A stretch of 12,165 bases of DNA. Source: JAGOUY01 sp964541725. Lineage in GTDB: Bacteria > Patescibacteriota > Patescibacteriia > 2-12-FULL-60-25. Position numbers and translations under genes: made by a program. Below, piece after piece: positions 1-6,577 of the stretch (within the stretch, counting starts at the first letter, position 1; every line of letters starts with the position of its first letter). The stretch covers positions 1-12,165 of the forward strand of contig CAZIQG010000031.1 in NCBI GenBank assembly GCA_964541725.1, given 5' to 3'. The notes below the pieces were generated by a model. It was not told the origin of the DNA and searched no databases. It saw nothing but the letters and a program-made list of their open reading frames with translations.

Positions 1-442
1 ATCCAGCAACAAGGAGGGTAAAAAATTTGGTGAAGAGAAGAAACGGCTCGGATGATAGACCCGCTAAATATCCAATGAGTCTCGACCATTCAAACATGGC
101 AACCTGACTATCAGCAAAGAATGGGGTGCCCGCAAGTATATGCGGATTCCACAAAGGAAATTGATGGAATTCTTTTAGCGAGCGGATCGTAAATTCGTAA
201 TTTGGGATGATGGCGAGGATTTGATCGCTGAGCAGATAGTTTGCGCTTTTATACTCGGGCTCTTTATAGAGTAGGTCGAATTCTTGCAGTAGATCAAAGG
301 GGGCGCGGTCTGTCTGGTTTGTGTGTCCTGATATCTGAATGATCGAAGGCAGAATGAACAAAATCGCTAAGATACCAATGATAAAACAGGCAAAATGGGT
401 GTAGTGATTTTTTAGCCATTCTTTCATTGACGAGCTATTCAT
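1..442 (-). CDS. Partial membrane protein, YfhO/GT-C-like (N-terminal part)
   Basis: This is an open minus-strand frame from ATG at 442 running off the left edge, about 147 residues. I translated it by hand; it has no stop. Residues about 16-35 form one strongly hydrophobic segment (FACFIIGILAILFILPSII). After about 60 mostly polar residues comes a stretch with the core F-P-L-W-N-P-H-I-L-A-G-T-P-F-F-A-D-S-Q. A 'PLWNP...GGxPFxAxxQ' block between TM1 and TM2 is typical of large bacterial YfhO-like and other GT-C-fold membrane proteins, which move sugars from lipid carriers. The remaining residues start a second hydrophobic region. There is no Shine-Dalgarno; an alternative ATG lies at 427. It is divergent from the ABC gene at 535, with 92 bases between. 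The family call is inferred from one motif plus topology, and the C-terminal part is outside the window. Confidence 0.6.
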   Translation of the reverse strand, partial: MNSSSMKEWLKNHYTHFACFIIGILAILFILPSIIQISGHTNQTDRAPFDLLQEFDLLYKEPEYKSANYLLSDQILAIIPNYEFTIRSLKEFHQFPLWNPHILAGTPFFADSQVAMFEWSRLIGYLAGLSSEPFLLFTKFFTLLVAG

Positions 443-522
443 AGCGTCAGTCTAGATGAAAAAGTGGCCTTGGCAAAGGAGCGAGGCGCTTTTTGAGAAT
501 TCCTCTGCCGGGGCTTTTAGCC

Positions 523-528
523 TATACT
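523..528 (+). promoter_or_regulatory. -10 box of the ABC gene, probably leaderless
   Basis: TATACT matches TATAAT at five of six positions and ends six bases before the ATG at 535. The expected transcription start therefore falls at or next to the start codon. No convincing -35 box lies 16-18 bases upstream, and there is no Shine-Dalgarno. TTGAGA at 493-498 is 24 bases away, too far for a normal spacer. Confidence 0.45.
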
Positions 529-534
529 TAGGCC

Positions 535-2325
535 ATGTCTTCTAAGCCGTTGTACTCGATTAAGCCCGTTTTGCGTGTGTTGTGGCAGCATACGAAGCCG
601 TATCGTGGGTTGGTTTGGTTTATTGCCATTGCGACGGTCGTGAGTGAATCGCTGCAAAGTCTCGCGCTGCCGTATATCGGTAAGCTTTTGTTTGATGGAT
701 TGGGGATGTCTGTGCGTGATGCGTCTGGACTCTCGGACGTGATGAGTACGATCTATCTGTTGGCGGGGGTCAGCATTTTTTCTTTGCTTTTATCTCGTGC
801 TTTGGGGTATACGATTATCTATTTTCAATCGCACATGATGGCGGAGCTGGAGCAGACGAGTTTTTCGTACATGCTTGGGCATGCGTACCAGTTCTTCCAA
901 GATAATTTTAGCGGTTCGCTCGTTCGTCGAATTTCGCGTATTTCTCGGGCGTTTGAGGATATTGCGGATAATGTTCAGCAGAAATTGATTCCGATTCTCG
1001 TGTCTTCGATTGGGATCCTTTATATTCTCTTTCATCGGAATGTTTTGATTGGGGCGTTGGTGTTGGTGTGGCTGGTGGTAATGTTCGTGTATAACTATTT
1101 TTATACCAACTGGAAAGTTGGCCAAGATGTGGAGCGTGCCGCTCAAGATTCGGTGTGTACGGGATTCCTGTCGGATGCGATCTCGAATATCTTGACGATT
1201 AAGGTGTTTACGGGAGGAAAGCGGGAAGTCTCCACGTTTCGCGAGGAGTCGAATAAATTACAGGGGTTACGTTTTCGTGCTTGGAAGACGCACGAATTTA
1301 ATTATGGGTTTCAAGCCTTCATTCTTTTAGGTTTGCAGATTGGCGTCCTCACCATCGCGGTTCGCTATTGGAGCCTGGGAGCGTTGAGTATTGGAGATGT
1401 TGTCCTGTTTCAAAGCTATTTTACGATTTTGAATAGTCGTGTCTTGGACTTTTCTCGCATGATCCGCTCGTTGTATACAGCCTTTACGGATGCGAGTGAG
1501 ATGGTTGAGATCTTGGATAAGCCACAAGCGATTAAAGATCGACGTGGAGCGAAGGTGTTATCCGTCTCATCTGGAGAAGTGGTGTTTGATCATGTTGATT
1601 TCTCGTATGGGAGTGAAGGTGTGTTGCGCGACTTTGATATGAGGATCAAGTCGGGGGAGAAGATTGCGCTGGTGGGTTCTTCTGGCGCGGGTAAATCGAC
1701 CGTCATCAAGCTATTATTTCGTTTCTATGATGTGACCTCGGGCACGATCTCGATTGATGGCCAGGCGATTGATAAGGTCACGCAAGATTCATTGCGGGCG
1801 GCGATTGGCCTTGTGCCGCAGGAGACCGTGCTCTTTCATCGGAGTTTACTGGATAATATCCGTTATGGACGACCGGATGCGACGGAAGCCGAAGTGGTTG
1901 AGGCGGCGAAACTTGCGAATTGTGACGACTTTATTCAGCGCTTGCCTTTGAAATATCACACGTTTGTGGGCGAGCGCGGCGTCAAACTTTCTGGTGGCGA
2001 GCGTCAGCGGGTCGCGATTGCACGGGCCATTTTGAAAAATGCCCCGATCTTGGTTTTGGATGAGGCGACTTCGAGTTTGGATTCAGAATCAGAAGGGTTG
2101 ATCCAGGATGCGTTACGGACGCTTATGCAAGGTAAAACCACGATTGTGATTGCTCATCGGTTATCGACGGTGATGTCGATGGATCGGATTGTGATTATGG
2201 ATGGTGGACGGATCGTGGATACGGGCACGCATGCGGAATTGCTTGCACGCGAAGGGATTTACCAAAAACTTTGGAATATCCAGGTGGGCGGATTTTTTCA
2301 AGATCTTGATGTTAAAACGAACTAG
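535..2325 (+). CDS. ABC exporter half-transporter (fused TMD-NBD)
   Basis: The gene encodes a 596-residue protein of the usual length for a homodimeric or heterodimeric ABC exporter half-molecule (MsbA/LmrA/HlyB-type fold). The N-terminal 320 or so residues hold about six membrane helices. The C-terminal ATPase domain is complete: Walker A GSSGAGKST at 381-389, Q-loop Gln429, signature LSGGERQ at 485-491, Walker B ILVLDE with Asp509 and catalytic Glu510, a D-loop SLD, and switch His541. It should use ATP to move a hydrophobic substrate (lipid, drug or peptide) out of the cytoplasm; the substrate cannot be read from the sequence. The start ATG has no Shine-Dalgarno but follows a -10-like box closely. 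The gene ends in TAG three bases before the stop of the convergent AI-2E gene, with no visible terminator between them. Confidence 0.93.
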   Translation: MSSKPLYSIKPVLRVLWQHTKPYRGLVWFIAIATVVSESLQSLALPYIGKLLFDGLGMSVRDASGLSDVMSTIYLLAGVSIFSLLLSRALGYTIIYFQSHMMAELEQTSFSYMLGHAYQFFQDNFSGSLVRRISRISRAFEDIADNVQQKLIPILVSSIGILYILFHRNVLIGALVLVWLVVMFVYNYFYTNWKVGQDVERAAQDSVCTGFLSDAISNILTIKVFTGGKREVSTFREESNKLQGLRFRAWKTHEFNYGFQAFILLGLQIGVLTIAVRYWSLGALSIGDVVLFQSYFTILNSRVLDFSRMIRSLYTAFTDASEMVEILDKPQAIKDRRGAKVLSVSSGEVVFDHVDFSYGSEGVLRDFDMRIKSGEKIALVGSSGAGKSTVIKLLFRFYDVTSGTISIDGQAIDKVTQDSLRAAIGLVPQETVLFHRSLLDNIRYGRPDATEAEVVEAAKLANCDDFIQRLPLKYHTFVGERGVKLSGGERQRVAIARAILKNAPILVLDEATSSLDSESEGLIQDALRTLMQGKTTIVIAHRLSTVMSMDRIVIMDGGRIVDTGTHAELLAREGIYQKLWNIQVGGFFQDLDVKTN

Positions 2326-2328
2326 CTA

Positions 2329-3348
2329 TTAGGTAGTTTGTTGAAAGTCTTCTTGGTAAATACAGATGAGGGTGTAGAGAAGGCTGGCGGCGAGAGGACC
2401 GATAATGATACCGGCAGCTCCCATGATGGCGATCCCGCCTAAGACAGCGAACAGGATGATGAGGGGGTGTAATTCGATTTGTTTACCGACGACGATTGGA
2501 TTAAGGACGTTATCAATACTGCCTACGAGGGCAACGGACCAAATACCAAGGCCTAGGGCGGCGAGCGAGTGTCCGGTAAATAGAAGATATGCAATGGCGG
2601 GCAGAGAAATCATGGCGGTGCCGATAGACGGGATCATGGAAGCGATCCCGGCTAAGACGCCCCATAAAGCGGCACTTGGGACGCCGAATACCCAGAGTCC
2701 GAGTCCGGTTAAGATCCCTTGGACTAAAGCGATTAATACGTAGCCTTTCATGATCCCATTTACGGCTTTGGAGAGGCGGCTTAGGATCTGCTTATCGTGC
2801 TTAAGGGAGAGGGGTAGTAGGTCTGTAAGATAGGTTTTTATCTGTTCGCCATCTTTTAAAAAGTAAAATAAGGCTAATAGTCCAAGGAGTCCGGAAAGGA
2901 TGGTATTGAGGGTCGTCGTAAAGACGGTCACGATGGAGCCGGAAAGGAAGGCGACGATGTCACTCAGTTTACTACGAATATCAAATGTCGCGGCTTCTGG
3001 AATGTAGGTTTGGATAAAAGACGAGACCGTGTCTACCGTTTTACTTGCCCCACCATTTTTTAAAGACGAGTAGACATCTTGAGATTCAGAAAATACCCGT
3101 GCTCCAATGAGTGCAAGAGGAACACCGATCACTACAAGAAACACAAGGATGGTGAGGATTGAGGCTAGTCCAGTTCTTCGTTTTGTGATGTGGGTGCTGA
3201 TCCATTGAAAGATCGGATCAAGGACGATCGCAAAAGAGGCGCTGATGATAATAATGACGATAAACGGCCAAAAAAGCAGCGCGCAGAAAAGACTGATCGC
3301 GAGCAGGAAGAAGTAGAAGAAATTTCGCTCTTTTAATTTATTTGCCAT
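2329..3348 (-). CDS. AI-2E/PerM-family membrane permease
   Basis: From the ATG at 3348 the product is 339 residues, the normal size for the AI-2E transporter family (TqsA, YdiK, PerM relatives). It has a paired hydrophobic hairpin near the N-terminus, a long less hydrophobic middle region, then a cluster of helices at the C-terminus. Family hallmarks near the C-terminus include I-P-S-I-G-T, the D-N-V-L-N-P-I-V-V-G-K segment, L-H-P-L, and a final G-G-I-A-x-M-G-A-A-G-x-I-x-G-P block. Members move small molecules or ions; the AI-2 name comes from E. coli TqsA and should not be taken as the substrate here. The frame stays open upstream to 3450, but that would overlap the CAP gene by about 95 bases. 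The start at 3348 lies 7 bases after the CAP stop and fits the family N-terminus, so co-transcription with CAP is likely. Confidence 0.9.
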   Translation of the reverse strand: MANKLKERNFFYFFLLAISLFCALLFWPFIVIIIISASFAIVLDPIFQWISTHITKRRTGLASILTILVFLVVIGVPLALIGARVFSESQDVYSSLKNGGASKTVDTVSSFIQTYIPEAATFDIRSKLSDIVAFLSGSIVTVFTTTLNTILSGLLGLLALFYFLKDGEQIKTYLTDLLPLSLKHDKQILSRLSKAVNGIMKGYVLIALVQGILTGLGLWVFGVPSAALWGVLAGIASMIPSIGTAMISLPAIAYLLFTGHSLAALGLGIWSVALVGSIDNVLNPIVVGKQIELHPLIILFAVLGGIAIMGAAGIIIGPLAASLLYTLICIYQEDFQQTT

Positions 3349-3355
3349 AGGGTGA

Positions 3356-4282
3356 TTAGCGGCGTTTGATGAAGAGTTGAGTGAGATAGTATTCGTCTTC
3401 AATACCCTCGACAATACCGATGCCGGTTTCTGTGAACACGGGGTTTTCAATATTCACGCGATGTCCGTTGCTATTTAACCAGGCGCGTACGGCTGTTGTT
3501 ACAGGATCTACGTAGCTATTTACGGCCACATTTTCGGCCATGGTCGACAGGCGTAAGCTCGTATTTAATTGTTCAAACCGTTCATCAAAGCCATCGTGGC
3601 TAAATGGAACGCGTTGTTCGGCCATGTTTCGGCTGTGGGTGCGTGCGACGTCGGCGACAGTGTCGTTCCAGGTTAAGGCAGCGATGCCAATTGAGCGACG
3701 ATGATCGTTGATCGCTTCAAAAGTTCGACGCTCAAGCGTGTCGCTTGGGATTGATGGAGGTGTTGGTTGCGTTGGCGCGGGGTTTGTGGGAGCTGGCGTT
3801 GGTGTTGGGGTGGATTGGGGAATGGATTGGGTTGCGATGGCAATCGTATTCAGGTCACGGTCGCGGATACCGAGTCCGTGTTGTCGTAATGCTTGATAGG
3901 TTTCTTCCGCAGAGCCGAGACGTGTGGCACGCAAGGTAAGGGGTGAAATGTAGTAGGCTTGGCCGCGATCATCGACGTCTAAGAGGATCCGACCCGAGAG
4001 TCGGCTAGGGAAGCTTGTGTTTGTGAAACGGATGATATCGCTGTGACGGATGCCGAGGCCTTTTGCGCGCAGTAACGCAAAGGCGTCCGTAGCCGTGCCA
4101 AGATAGAATCGTTGTTTGCTGACAGGATCGATGTACCAGGCTTCCCCATGCTGTTCGACTTGGAGAAGGATGCGTCCAGAAAGACGGCTGGTTAAGGGTT
4201 GTGTGACGGCGTTTACTGGTAGCGCTGAGCTTATAATGCTTAGAGCAAATCCAAACAAAGAGAAGAGGAAAAGGCGTTGCAT
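3356..4282 (-). CDS. Secreted CAP/SCP-domain protein with two N-terminal repeats
   Basis: The product has 308 residues in three parts. Residues 1-25 are a signal peptide, with a likely cleavage site after the V-N-A at 23-25. Two homologous modules follow at about 33-80 and 94-141. Each starts R-L-S-G-R-I-L-L, has an aromatic G-x-A-(W/Y)-Y-I turn, and ends H/K-G-L-G-I-R. A Pro/Thr-rich linker at about 153-180 leads to a CAP (SCP/PR-1) domain at about 183-308. The domain keeps the usual polar cluster: His216, H-D-G-F at 229-232, E-N at 250-251 and G-H-R at 273-275. CAP proteins are extracellular; their biochemical role in bacteria is mostly unsettled. The repeat type is one I know chiefly from Patescibacteria exported proteins, where it may bind cell-surface polymer, but that role is a guess. 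The gene is likely co-transcribed with the downstream permease. Confidence 0.85.
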   Translation of the reverse strand: MQRLFLFSLFGFALSIISSALPVNAVTQPLTSRLSGRILLQVEQHGEAWYIDPVSKQRFYLGTATDAFALLRAKGLGIRHSDIIRFTNTSFPSRLSGRILLDVDDRGQAYYISPLTLRATRLGSAEETYQALRQHGLGIRDRDLNTIAIATQSIPQSTPTPTPAPTNPAPTQPTPPSIPSDTLERRTFEAINDHRRSIGIAALTWNDTVADVARTHSRNMAEQRVPFSHDGFDERFEQLNTSLRLSTMAENVAVNSYVDPVTTAVRAWLNSNGHRVNIENPVFTETGIGIVEGIEDEYYLTQLFIKRR

Positions 4283-4291
4283 ATCTCTTCT

Positions 4292-4320
4292 AGATTAGCG
4301 TAAAAACACGACCTCGTCGA
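4292..4320 (-). promoter_or_regulatory. Possible promoter of the CAP gene
   Basis: Read on the minus strand, TCGACG (4320-4315, four of six to TTGACA) is followed after 17 bases by TAATCT (4297-4292, keeping the key A2 and T6 of the -10 box). The box ends nine bases before the ATG at 4282, which would give a leader of only a few bases. The match is modest. Confidence 0.3.
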
Positions 4321-4327
4321 TCGTCGT
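4302..4327 (-). terminator. Weak terminator candidate after the MFS gene
   Basis: On the minus strand ACGAC (4327-4323) can pair with GTCGT (4312-4308) across a 10-base loop, followed by G and five T. The stem has only five pairs, so some readthrough into the CAP gene is expected. It overlaps the proposed CAP -35 box. Confidence 0.3.
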
Positions 4328-4330
4328 TGG

Positions 4331-5512
4331 TTAAAACAGAGATTCTTTTTTCTTCGTGGTACGGATGGAGTAGAACGAGAGGAAGAAACACACGAGGATG
4401 AGGAGTGAGGCGGTTAAGAATGTCATAGGAATAGAGATAGTTGCGATGGCTCCGCCTATGATAGGTCCTACGATCATGCCGATGCTTTGGTAAGAGGCGT
4501 TGAGGCCCATGATGGAGCCTTGGGATTTTTCGTCTGTTTCTTGGGAGAGGATGGTTGGGATGAGAGTTTGTACCAGGCTATTTACAAGGGCAAGGACGAG
4601 CATTGCCCCGATGAAGGCGATGAGGGAGTGAGATAAGAACATCACGAGAAATGTCATTGCCGTTAAGAGGGTGGAGCTAGAGAAGGACTTTTGTGTGCCA
4701 AACTTTTTAGAGATGCGCCCCACGAGGAAGGTTTGTGAGATAAGGCCCATGGTTCCAAACAGGGTGAACAGAAGAGCGTTTTGTGCTTCGGTGATGTGAA
4801 GGACGTTTAGGGTGAAAGGTTGGAAGCCGTAGATGATGGCACAAGAGAAGGCGAGGAAGAAGATGAGCGAAATAATGAACGTGACGCCTACGCCTGGGTC
4901 AAAAAGGGTATGCCACATTTTTTTGAAGTCAAAGAGCTTGCTGTTTTGCACCTCGCCCATGTGTTGGTTGGTTTCTGGAAGGTAGAAGGCGGTTAAGATA
5001 GCGGCGAGGAGAGTGACGCTTCCGGCAATGATGAAGGGGAGAGCACTGTGGATCCCGATGGTTAAGGCAGCGATCGCAGGGCCAAAGATGAACCCGAAGT
5101 TAAAGGCGGAGCCGATAAACCCAAAGGCACCGGCGCGTTCTTCTGGTTTGGTTGAATCGGAAACGACAGCGAAGACAACGGGGATGTTGCCGGCGGTGAG
5201 TCCATCTAAGGCGCGAGAAAGAAAAAGGAAGAGCGCATTCGGTGCGATAGCCATGAGGAAGAATGAGGCGGCTGTGCCAATGATCGAAATGAGGAGCATG
5301 GGGCGACGGCCGTATTTGTCGGACAAGCGTCCAATGATGGGGGTCGAGATGAATTGGCAGATTGAATAGAGGGCGAACAGGAGGCCGTTTTGAAAATCAG
5401 ACAAGCCGTATTTTTTGGAGTAGGTATACAAGATGGGGATGATGATCCCGTAGCCGAGCATGTTCACGAGGGCTACGAGAGCAACGATCAAAATGTTCTT
5501 GTTTTTTGTCAT
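4331..5512 (-). CDS. MFS transporter, TetA/multidrug-exporter type
   Basis: From ATG 5512 the product has 393 residues and about 12 membrane helices, the size of a drug:H+ antiporter of the major facilitator superfamily. Visible landmarks are motif A in the loop after TM2 (G-R-L-S-D-K-Y-G-R-R-P) and the TM4 segment R-A-L-D-G-L-T-A-G-N-I, resembling TetA-type exporters. TM5 carries G-F-I-F-G-P-A-I. It probably expels a small hydrophobic compound using the proton gradient; the substrate is unknown. The reading frame continues upstream to a GTG at 5575, adding 21 polar residues. I prefer the ATG because it places TM1 right after a short basic leader, as is usual, but neither start has a Shine-Dalgarno. 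It heads the minus-strand run towards CAP and the AI-2E permease, 48 bases before CAP. Confidence 0.88.
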   Translation of the reverse strand: MTKNKNILIVALVALVNMLGYGIIIPILYTYSKKYGLSDFQNGLLFALYSICQFISTPIIGRLSDKYGRRPMLLISIIGTAASFFLMAIAPNALFLFLSRALDGLTAGNIPVVFAVVSDSTKPEERAGAFGFIGSAFNFGFIFGPAIAALTIGIHSALPFIIAGSVTLLAAILTAFYLPETNQHMGEVQNSKLFDFKKMWHTLFDPGVGVTFIISLIFFLAFSCAIIYGFQPFTLNVLHITEAQNALLFTLFGTMGLISQTFLVGRISKKFGTQKSFSSSTLLTAMTFLVMFLSHSLIAFIGAMLVLALVNSLVQTLIPTILSQETDEKSQGSIMGLNASYQSIGMIVGPIIGGAIATISIPMTFLTASLLILVCFFLSFYSIRTTKKKESLF

Positions 5513-5588
5513 AGAGAGAAGCGGTCGATAGGCAAAAACAGTACTCGTTTTTTTGGTGTCTGTCGAGTTCTTCACCTGTTCTCGAGAT

Positions 5589-5604
5589 TGTCAAAAGATT
5601 GACA
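5589..5604. promoter_or_regulatory. Operator-like inverted repeat of two TTGACA boxes
   Basis: TGTCAA, AAGA, TTGACA is a perfect 6-base inverted repeat with a 4-base centre. It lies between the divergent MFS gene and the small plus-strand unit. The right arm is the -35 box of the plus promoter at 5599-5627. The left arm, read on the minus strand, is also a perfect TTGACA, though no good -10 box follows at 16-18 bases. A dimeric regulator bound here would cover the -35 region of the plus promoter. Confidence 0.4.
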
Positions 5605-5627
5605 GGGGTACCGAAAGGGTTCATAGT
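5599..5627 (+). promoter_or_regulatory. Sigma-70-type promoter of the small transcription unit
   Basis: A perfect -35 box TTGACA (5599-5604) is followed after an ideal 17-base spacer by CATAGT (5622-5627, four of six). This is the best-spaced promoter I found in the window. Transcription would begin near 5634, about 75 bases before the small ORF. Confidence 0.55.
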
Positions 5628-5650
5628 CAATGTAGGGCTTATTACAACTG

Positions 5651-5680
5651 TATAGCTATAAGTTGCGGCCGCAGCTTGTG
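5651..5680 (+). promoter_or_regulatory. Two palindromes and a stem-loop in the leader
   Basis: Two perfect 10-base palindromes lie three bases apart: TATAGCTATA (5651-5660) and TGCGGCCGCA (5664-5673). In RNA, TATAAGTTGC (5657-5666) can pair with GCAGCTTGTG (5671-5680) across a GGCC loop, ten pairs including three G-U. It lies in the predicted 5' leader between the 5599 promoter and the ORF at 5709. It could be an RNA regulatory stem or a protein-binding site. Confidence 0.4.
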
Positions 5681-5708
5681 GGGTTTACGGCTAACTTTAC
5701 CACCCACT

Positions 5709-5807
5709 ATGTCTACACAAGATGAATCAAAGAACGCCGGCCAAGCTTCAACCCCTACGACCCCTCCTCCAGCAGCTCCTGCCGGAACCGAACCAAAACA
5801 AGCGTAA
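5709..5807 (+). CDS. Small Pro/Ala/Thr-rich peptide ORF (32 aa), tentative
   Basis: ATG at 5709 opens a 32-codon frame ending in TAA at 5805-5807. The first half is polar and charged (begins M-S-T-Q-D-E-S-K-N). The second half is rich in Pro, Ala and Thr (P-T-T-P-P-P-A-A-P-A), so the product would be unfolded; no membrane segment or known family is visible. Support comes from context: a well-spaced promoter upstream and a strong intrinsic terminator starting six bases after the stop, so this stretch is its own transcript of about 200 bases. There is no Shine-Dalgarno before the ATG, which is ordinary for this window. The alternative is that the transcript is a non-coding RNA and the ORF is incidental. 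Sequence alone does not decide this. Confidence 0.4.
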   Translation: MSTQDESKNAGQASTPTTPPPAAPAGTEPKQA

Positions 5808-5812
5808 CAAAC

Positions 5813-5841
5813 AACCCCCAAGCTTCGTGCTTGGGGGTTTT
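5813..5841 (+). terminator. Strong intrinsic terminator
   Basis: AACCCCCAAGC (5813-5823) pairs perfectly with GCTTGGGGGTT (5829-5839) across a TTCGT loop, eleven pairs with five G-C in a row, followed by TTTT. It closes the small transcription unit that starts near 5634 and isolates it from the PAP2 gene at 5896. Confidence 0.85.
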
Positions 5842-5895
5842 GGTATAAGCGACAAAAAAATACATTTCCATTAAAGTGGGGAGCGTGGTTGTTTT

Positions 5896-6576
5896 ATGAA
5901 AAATCTCTTTTTTCGTTTACCGATGACGGTGCGTGCCTGCTTTACGGGCTGGCCGTTGGCGATTCAGCTATTGGCCTTTTTTCTGACGTGGGTGATTGTG
6001 GTGATGGGACTTGATTGGCAGTATTTTCTTTTAAGTCGATCTACAGCTCTACGTACGTTCTTCTTTCCGGCCTTGGTCATTGGAGGGTTGTTGCCTGTGT
6101 TGGGATTGTTAGCGATATTGTTGGTTGGGCATGCGTATAAAAATACCCAGCTTAAAAATACGGCATGGGCGTTGGGGCAATCGGTCTTGTTGGGTTGGAC
6201 GATTTCTTCTTCGTATAAATTTTTTACGGGACGTTTGCAGCCAAATGTGAGAGATGTTGTGACAGATATCAGTAATACCTTTCGTTTCGGGATCTTTCGC
6301 GGGGGAATCTTTTGGGGCTGGCCTTCTTCGCATACAACCATTGCCTTTGCGATGGCATTTACGCTTGTTTGGCTCTATAGAAAAAATTCGCGTGTGATAA
6401 TCCCAGCTTTGATCTATGCCGCCTATATTGGAGTTGGAGTAGCGACGGTTGGTATCCATTGGTTATCTGAGGCGGTGGCGGGTGCATTGATAGGAGGGGT
6501 GATGGGGCTGCAGGTGGGGAAGGTGTTTGAGGGACGTGCGAGGGTACAAGCCTTCTCGATGTCGTATATGGGGTAA
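5896..6576 (+). CDS. PAP2-family membrane protein with altered active site
   Basis: The 226-residue protein has about six membrane helices (roughly 20-40, 54-80, 90-106, 147-161, 168-186, 190-208), the layout of membrane PAP2 lipid phosphatases such as those acting on undecaprenyl pyrophosphate or phosphatidic acid. Motif 1 is K108-F-F-T-G-R113-L-Q115-P: the first Lys and the GR are kept but the Arg of the final RP is Gln. Motif 2 is P143-S-S-H146, giving the acid/base His. Motif 3 has the nucleophile His188, but the Arg six residues before it is Val182 and the Asp four residues after it is Glu192. So both histidines are present and two phosphate-binding arginines are not. It may be a weak or retargeted enzyme. 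GGGGAG at 5878-5883 is a possible but distant (12-base) Shine-Dalgarno. The gene ends one base before the convergent HExxH gene. Confidence 0.82.
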   Translation: MKNLFFRLPMTVRACFTGWPLAIQLLAFFLTWVIVVMGLDWQYFLLSRSTALRTFFFPALVIGGLLPVLGLLAILLVGHAYKNTQLKNTAWALGQSVLLGWTISSSYKFFTGRLQPNVRDVVTDISNTFRFGIFRGGIFWGWPSSHTTIAFAMAFTLVWLYRKNSRVIIPALIYAAYIGVGVATVGIHWLSEAVAGALIGGVMGLQVGKVFEGRARVQAFSMSYMG

Positions 6577-6577
6577 A

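Noticed and set aside
493..498. TTGAGA as -35 box for the ABC gene
   Set aside because: The distance to TATACT at 523 is 24 bases, well outside the 16-18 range.
790..1146. Minus-strand ORF of 118 codons
   Set aside because: It is antisense to the membrane domain of the ABC gene, basic and Asn-rich, with no recognisable feature.
3349..3450. N-terminal extension of the AI-2E permease
   Set aside because: The extra 34 residues are polar, overlap the end of the CAP gene and do not match the family N-terminus. ATG 3348 fits better.
5634..5841. tmRNA or 6S RNA
   Set aside because: There is no tRNA-like end or tag-peptide context for tmRNA, and I cannot form the long, bulged rod with a central bubble expected of 6S RNA.
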